Of a stretch of DNA of 17,653 bases, positions 16,273 through 17,653 are shown in pieces. Within the stretch, counting starts at the first letter, position 1. The number at the start of each line of letters is the position of its first letter. The DNA lies in contig JAKPNC010000136.1 in NCBI GenBank assembly GCA_029548585.1, forward strand, positions 1 to 17,653, in the 5' to 3' direction. The notes below the pieces were generated by a model, which worked only from the letters and a program-made list of their open reading frames with translations, ran no database searches and was not told the origin of the DNA. The stretch is from a bacterium. Its GTDB lineage: Bacteria > Ratteibacteria > UBA8468 > B48-G9 > JAFGKM01. Position numbers and translations under genes: made by a program.

Positions 16273-17031
16273 TTACATGTAATAACCGCCGTTTATGCCC
16301 ACCACCTGGCCGGTTATGTAAGCGGCATCTTCCGACGCGAGGAAGACCGCAAGCCTTCCTATCTCTTCCGCCCTGCCCCACCTTCCGGCCGGTATCTGCT
16401 TAAGAAGAGACTCCCTTACCTTTTCCGGTATGCTGCTTAACATTCCCGTTTCAATAAAACCGGGCGCTATGGCGTTAACGGTAATCCCCTTTGACGCAAC
16501 CTCCCGCGCCACGGATTTTGTGAATCCTATTATGCCTGCCTTTGATGCCGCGTAGTTTGATATTCCGAACCCCCCGGCCTGGCCCATTACCGAAGACGTG
16601 TTTATGATGCGACCGCGTCTTGCCTCTGACATGAAGCCTATGACAGCTTTCGTGCAGTTGAATACCCCCGTAAGATTGACTGCCAGGACATCGTCCCATG
16701 CCTGCCTGTCAAGATTTTTGAGGGTCGCATCCCTGTTTATGCCTGCGTTATTCACAAGGATATCTATCCTGCCAAACCTTGACAAGACCTCTTCAACCAT
16801 CCCGGCCGCCATGCCGAAGTCAGAAACGTCGGCTCCGACCTTGATCGCACCCGGGCCGATCTTTTCCAGTTCCCCGACAACCCTGTCGGCATCCGACCTG
16901 TTGACGCCCTGGCTGTCATCAAAATAATTGACGGCAACTGAGGCTCCTTCCATGGCCATCTCGCGGGCTATCGCCCTGCCTATGCCGCGAGAGGCGCCGG
17001 TTATCAGAGCAACCCTGTTCTCAAGACGCAT
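16273..17031 (-). CDS. fabG: Short-chain dehydrogenase/reductase, 3-oxoacyl-ACP (or acetoacetyl-CoA) reductase type
   Basis: A 252-residue cytosolic classical SDR. It has the cofactor loop TGASRGIG (11-18), NNAG (94-97), and the catalytic set N119, S147, Y160 and K164 in VNLTG, NTSSV and NYAASKAG. The C terminus GGYYM is close to the GGMYM of FabG proteins. Arg15 in the glycine-rich loop fits NADPH use. A loop at about 36-50 (YFDDSQGVNRSDADR) is slightly longer than in E. coli FabG. The start has GGAGG (17037-17041) 5 nt upstream. Since the upstream gene is a thiolase, reduction of 3-ketoacyl-CoA or acetoacetyl-CoA (PhaB- or FadB-like work) is as likely as fatty acid synthesis; no acyl carrier protein or other fab gene is in view. 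The gene symbol gives the family, not a proven role. Confidence 0.88.
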   Translation of the reverse strand: MRLENRVALITGASRGIGRAIAREMAMEGASVAVNYFDDSQGVNRSDADRVVGELEKIGPGAIKVGADVSDFGMAAGMVEEVLSRFGRIDILVNNAGINRDATLKNLDRQAWDDVLAVNLTGVFNCTKAVIGFMSEARRGRIINTSSVMGQAGGFGISNYAASKAGIIGFTKSVAREVASKGITVNAIAPGFIETGMLSSIPEKVRESLLKQIPAGRWGRAEEIGRLAVFLASEDAAYITGQVVGINGGYYM

Positions 17032-17072
17032 ATACGCCTCCGTGTTGGTTATGATCAGAATGACGATAAGCT

Positions 17073-17089
17073 CCCGGGCATGGCCCGGG
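17073..17089. other. GC-rich hairpin between the thiolase and reductase genes
   Basis: CCCGGGC (17073-17079) and GCCCGGG (17083-17089) are perfect reverse complements around a 3-nt loop. No T run follows on either strand, so it is not a classical intrinsic terminator. It could attenuate or stabilise the thiolase-reductase message. Confidence 0.45.
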
Positions 17090-17108
17090 CGTTACAATGA
17101 TCCTTTTT

Positions 17109-17124
17109 CGTATCGGCTGATACG
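17109..17124. promoter_or_regulatory. 16-bp inverted repeat downstream of the thiolase gene (possible operator)
   Basis: CGTATCGGCTGATACG has perfect 6-bp arms around a 4-nt centre, 15 bp past the thiolase stop codon. It could be a regulator site ahead of the reductase gene or an mRNA hairpin. On the minus strand it is followed by an A run, not a U run, so it is not a terminator in that direction. Confidence 0.3.
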
Positions 17125-17139
17125 GGTTATCCTGTAAAA

Positions 17140-17653
17140 TCAGGCGGCTTCATTTTCGAGGACCATAGCCAGTCCGTTGCCTCCGCCCATGCAGAGCGTT
17201 GCCAGGCCGTACCTTGCGCCGGCCTCAGCCATTGAGTAGAGAAGGGTTACCAGGATCCTTGCCCCGCTTGCGCCTATCGGGTGTCCCAGGGCAATGGAGC
17301 CCCCTTTGACATTTACCCTCGAAGGATCGATACCCAGTTCTCCCATGACGGCAAGGCTCTGGGCAGCGAATGCCTCGTTCAACTCCACGAGTCCGACATC
17401 ACCGATATCAAGTCCGGTTCTCCCAAGCAACTTCCTTACGGCGGGAACCGGGGACTCCATGACCATGCCGGGTGGAAGGCCCGAGGTTGCATACCCCTTT
17501 ATCGATGCAAGGATCCTAAGACCCCTCTCCAAAGCCTTTTTCCTGGTGGTAACCACCAGTGCGGCCGCCCCGTCGCTTATTCCGGACGAGTTGCCCGCGG
17601 TAATCGTACCGCCCTTGCGGAAGGCAGGCTCCAGGGATGCGAGTTTCTCCATG
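17140..17653 (-). CDS. Thiolase (acetyl-CoA acetyltransferase/3-ketoacyl-CoA thiolase), C-terminal part, cut by window edge
   Basis: The last 170 or so residues of a thiolase whose full length is usually about 390; the N-terminal half with the acyl-accepting Cys lies beyond the right edge. The Met at 17650-17652 is internal, because MEKLASLEPAFRKGGTITAGN aligns with mid-protein thiolase sequence. Visible signatures are GNSSGISDGAAA, NEAFAAQ, GGSIALGHPIGASGARI with the catalytic His, and CMGGGNGLA with the C-terminal catalytic Cys. The enzyme condenses or cleaves acyl-CoAs (acetoacetyl-CoA from two acetyl-CoA, or beta-oxidation cleavage). Biosynthetic and degradative types cannot be separated from this fragment. 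The reductase gene follows after 108 bp, so together they could make or consume 3-hydroxyacyl-CoA. Confidence 0.93.
   Translation of the reverse strand, partial: MEKLASLEPAFRKGGTITAGNSSGISDGAAALVVTTRKKALERGLRILASIKGYATSGLPPGMVMESPVPAVRKLLGRTGLDIGDVGLVELNEAFAAQSLAVMGELGIDPSRVNVKGGSIALGHPIGASGARILVTLLYSMAEAGARYGLATLCMGGGNGLAMVLENEAA

Noticed and set aside
17140..17652. A complete 170-residue protein starting at the Met at 17652
   Set aside because: The sequence at that Met aligns with the middle of thiolases, so the gene continues past the window; no ribosome binding site can be judged there.

Overview
The window is about 17.7 kb of bacterial chromosome with moderate-to-high GC in the genes and AT-rich gaps. 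It has eight recognisable protein genes, one cut by the right edge, and no RNA genes, CRISPR, phage or insertion sequence that I can support. Two prepilins of the 'FTLIELLVVIAIIAILA' type with an H-x9-DG-like C-terminal signature, and a very large alpha-2-macroglobulin of a type I associate with Planctomycetes and relatives, suggest a Gram-negative-type organism of the PVC group or a neighbour such as Lentisphaerota, Omnitrophota or Hydrogenedentota. This placement is inference from protein style. No marker gene is present.

Layout from the left. Positions 1-251 hold only weak traces of a plus-strand reading frame. Two tandem minus-strand prepilin-like genes follow (252-953 and 1023-1847), each with a good ribosome binding site and probably co-transcribed. 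An AT-rich gap (1848-2307) holds a candidate promoter and two palindromes. A minus-strand membrane protein with two Gate (nucleoside-recognition) halves comes next (2308-3288). It diverges from the plus-strand alpha-2-macroglobulin gene (3644-9796), and each has its own extended -10 promoter candidate in the shared gap. The alpha-2-macroglobulin gene converges, with only 18 bp between stop codons, on a minus-strand P2A calcium-type ATPase (9815-12517). Upstream of the ATPase is a strong promoter and then a cluster of palindromic G/C-tract repeats (about 12731-13123). The remaining genes all read on the minus strand in the order thiolase (partial), SDR/FabG-type reductase, RND permease.

Functionally the window is envelope-oriented: secreted pseudopilins, a periplasmic protease trap, and three membrane transport proteins. 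The thiolase-reductase pair is a 3-ketoacyl/acetoacetyl-CoA module. The RND permease follows the reductase by 51 bp without an adaptor (HlyD-type) or TolC gene in view, so its partners must lie elsewhere. I see no clearly undescribed multi-gene system. The items most worth a second look are the repeat cluster, the aromatic-rich insert and bait-like linker of the alpha-2-macroglobulin, the internally duplicated Gate protein, and the possible broken gene at the left edge.
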